A DNA stretch of 13,846 nt from SIG578 sp964508295 (GTDB lineage Bacteria; Bacillota; Clostridia; Oscillospirales; Ruminococcaceae), in assembly GCA_964508295.1 (NCBI GenBank), contig CAZDSQ010000045.1, positions 1 through 13,846 of the forward strand. The letters run 5' to 3'. The position numbers were made by a program, and so were the translations under genes. This document shows, piece after piece, positions 12,819 through 13,846 of the stretch (the first letter of the stretch is position 1; the number at the start of each line of letters is the position of its first letter). The notes beneath the pieces are model-generated. The model had not been told where the DNA came from. It saw only the letters and a list, made by a program, of their open reading frames with translations, and made no database searches.

Positions 12819-13190
12819 ATGAAATCATTAGCTGAACTCCAGGCGATCAAAGACAAAATGAAGAATAAGGTCGTCATTCGTGAAGGCGGCGAGGAAGTCA
12901 GAGTAGTTGTCGGAATGGCAACCTGCGGTATCGCAGCAGGCGCTCGCCCCGTTCTTACAGCTCTCGTTGAGGAAGTTGAGGCCCTCGGTCTTTCGGGCAA
13001 GGTTTCGGTTTCTCAGACAGGCTGCATCGGCATCTGCCAGTACGAGCCCGTTGTTGAGGTTCTCGAGGCAGGAAAAGATAAGGTTACCTATGTTAAGATG
13101 ACTGCCGAAAAGGCAAAGCGCGTTGCCGATGAGCATCTTAAGGGCGGCAAGGTTGTAGCTGAGTACACCCTTGCAAATGTCAAGGCATAA
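12819..13190 (+). CDS. hndB: HndB-like thioredoxin-fold (2Fe-2S) ferredoxin domain protein
   Basis: The 123-residue protein matches the HndB family of NADP/NAD-reducing [FeFe]-hydrogenase operons. It has a short helical N-terminus (MKSLAELQAIKDKMK), then VVGMATCGIAAGARPVL with C36, and QTGCIGICQYEPVVEV with C69 and C73. A thioredoxin-like [2Fe-2S] domain normally has two cysteines in the first loop; here I see only C36, so three cysteines in total. Either the fourth ligand is not a cysteine or the protein does not bind a standard cluster. It lies between the regulatory block and the HndC-like flavoprotein gene, from which it is separated by 19 nt. Confidence 0.88.
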   Translation: MKSLAELQAIKDKMKNKVVIREGGEEVRVVVGMATCGIAAGARPVLTALVEEVEALGLSGKVSVSQTGCIGICQYEPVVEVLEAGKDKVTYVKMTAEKAKRVADEHLKGGKVVAEYTLANVKA

Positions 13191-13209
13191 TTTTGGAGGT
13201 GTAATATAA

Positions 13210-13846
13210 ATGATTCGTGCACATGTATTGATTTGCGGCGGTACGGGTTGTACCTCTTCAGGAAGCGTTGATATTCAGAAGGCTTTTGCTGAGAATATCG
13301 AAAAGAACGGACTTGCTGAGGAAGTTAAAGTCGTACAGACCGGTTGTTTCGGCCTTTGTGCCCTCGGTCCCGTTGTTATCGTTTATCCCGACGGAACCTT
13401 CTACAGCCGTGTTACTTCCGACGACGTAAAGGAAATCGTTGAAGAGCATCTTTTAAAGGGACGTATTGTTGACCGCCTTGTTTACAAGGATGGCGCTGAG
13501 GACACTGCTGGCAACGTTGCTCTTTCTGACACCGCTTTCTATAAGACCCAGAACCGTGTCGTTCTGCGTAACTGCGGTGTTATCGATCCTGAGGTTATCG
13601 ACGAGTACATAGCTATGGACGGTTATCAGGCTCTCGGTAAGGTTCTTACCGAAATGACCCCTGAGGACGTTATTAAGATCGTTTCAAATTCCGGCCTTCG
13701 TGGAAGAGGAGGCGGAGGATTCCCCACAGGTAGAAAGTGGGCTCTTTGTGCACCTAACAAGGCTGACCAGAAATACGTTGTATGTAACGCTGACGAAGGC
13801 GACCCCGGCGCATTTATGGACCGTTCGGTTCTTGAAGGCGACCCCC
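13210..13846 (+). CDS. hndC: HndC/NuoF/HydB-like NADH-binding flavoprotein, N-terminal part (runs off right edge)
   Basis: The 212 visible codons are open to the window edge. The N-terminal thioredoxin-like [2Fe-2S] domain has C9 and C14 (CGGTGC) and C46 and C50 (CFGLC). A linker follows, then the start of the NuoF core, with GLRGRGGGGFPTGRKW (162-177), the NADH-binding glycine-rich loop, and CNADEGDPGAFMDR (192-205), the FMN-binding segment. The fusion of the 2Fe-2S domain to NuoF is typical of HndC/HydB of NADH-dependent and bifurcating hydrogenases. The missing part should hold the [4Fe-4S] ligand motif and probably C-terminal ferredoxin domains. GGAGG (13195-13199) precedes the ATG. HydA is expected next. 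Confidence 0.93.
   Translation, partial: MIRAHVLICGGTGCTSSGSVDIQKAFAENIEKNGLAEEVKVVQTGCFGLCALGPVVIVYPDGTFYSRVTSDDVKEIVEEHLLKGRIVDRLVYKDGAEDTAGNVALSDTAFYKTQNRVVLRNCGVIDPEVIDEYIAMDGYQALGKVLTEMTPEDVIKIVSNSGLRGRGGGGFPTGRKWALCAPNKADQKYVVCNADEGDPGAFMDRSVLEGDP

Overview
The window looks like chromosome of an anaerobic, low- to mid-GC Clostridia, most likely a gut Oscillospirales/Ruminococcaceae-type Firmicute. The evidence is the strong AGGAGG ribosome sites, the sigma-A type promoters, the DUF1015, DUF4340 and DUF4432 proteins, and above all an NAD-linked [FeFe]-hydrogenase operon. The lineage is inferred from gene content; there is no rRNA or other marker gene.

Region 1 (1-970) is AT-rich and has an accessory character. 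A lipoprotein gene runs off the left edge on the minus strand. Upstream of it lies a roughly 215-nt element with its own promoter, an elaborate inverted-repeat architecture that can form a pseudoknot, and a strong UUCG-capped intrinsic terminator directly before the lipoprotein ribosome site. This is either a free small RNA or a terminating leader, and I do not recognise the family. Divergent from it is a REP-associated (RAYT/IS200-like) transposase gene. It is frameshifted in a short A run near its start and carries two 27-bp copies of a small palindromic element, in opposite orientations, inside its reading frame. The two divergent promoters appear to share one palindromic -35 hexamer (TTGCAA). 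A bidirectional terminator closes the transposase gene.

Region 2 (978-2264) holds a DUF1015-family gene on the minus strand. Region 3 (2352-7348) is a four-gene plus-strand operon: ABC ATPase, ABC-2 permease, GldG-like membrane-anchored protein and DUF4340 protein. It has a sigma-A promoter in front and a 14-bp terminator hairpin behind. Region 4 (7363-8451) is a single-gene unit for a DUF4432 (aldose-epimerase-like) enzyme with its own promoter, a possible operator and a terminator.

Region 5 (8542-13846, running off the right edge) is the hydrogenase operon. The outer genes are electron-transfer subunits: a NuoE/HndA-like [2Fe-2S] protein, then an HndB-like protein and an HndC/NuoF-like flavoprotein. 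Between HndA and HndB sit six tightly packed genes that look regulatory rather than respiratory. They are a DRTGG-like protein, an RsbW-like ATPase, an [FeFe]-hydrogenase-like protein that keeps the H-cluster cysteines but has Ala in place of the proton-transfer cysteine (as in sensory HydS), a second DRTGG-like protein, a PHP-domain hydrolase and a second GHKL ATPase. I infer that this block senses hydrogen or redox state and signals through ATPases and the PHP protein. The catalytic HydA subunit is expected just beyond the right edge.
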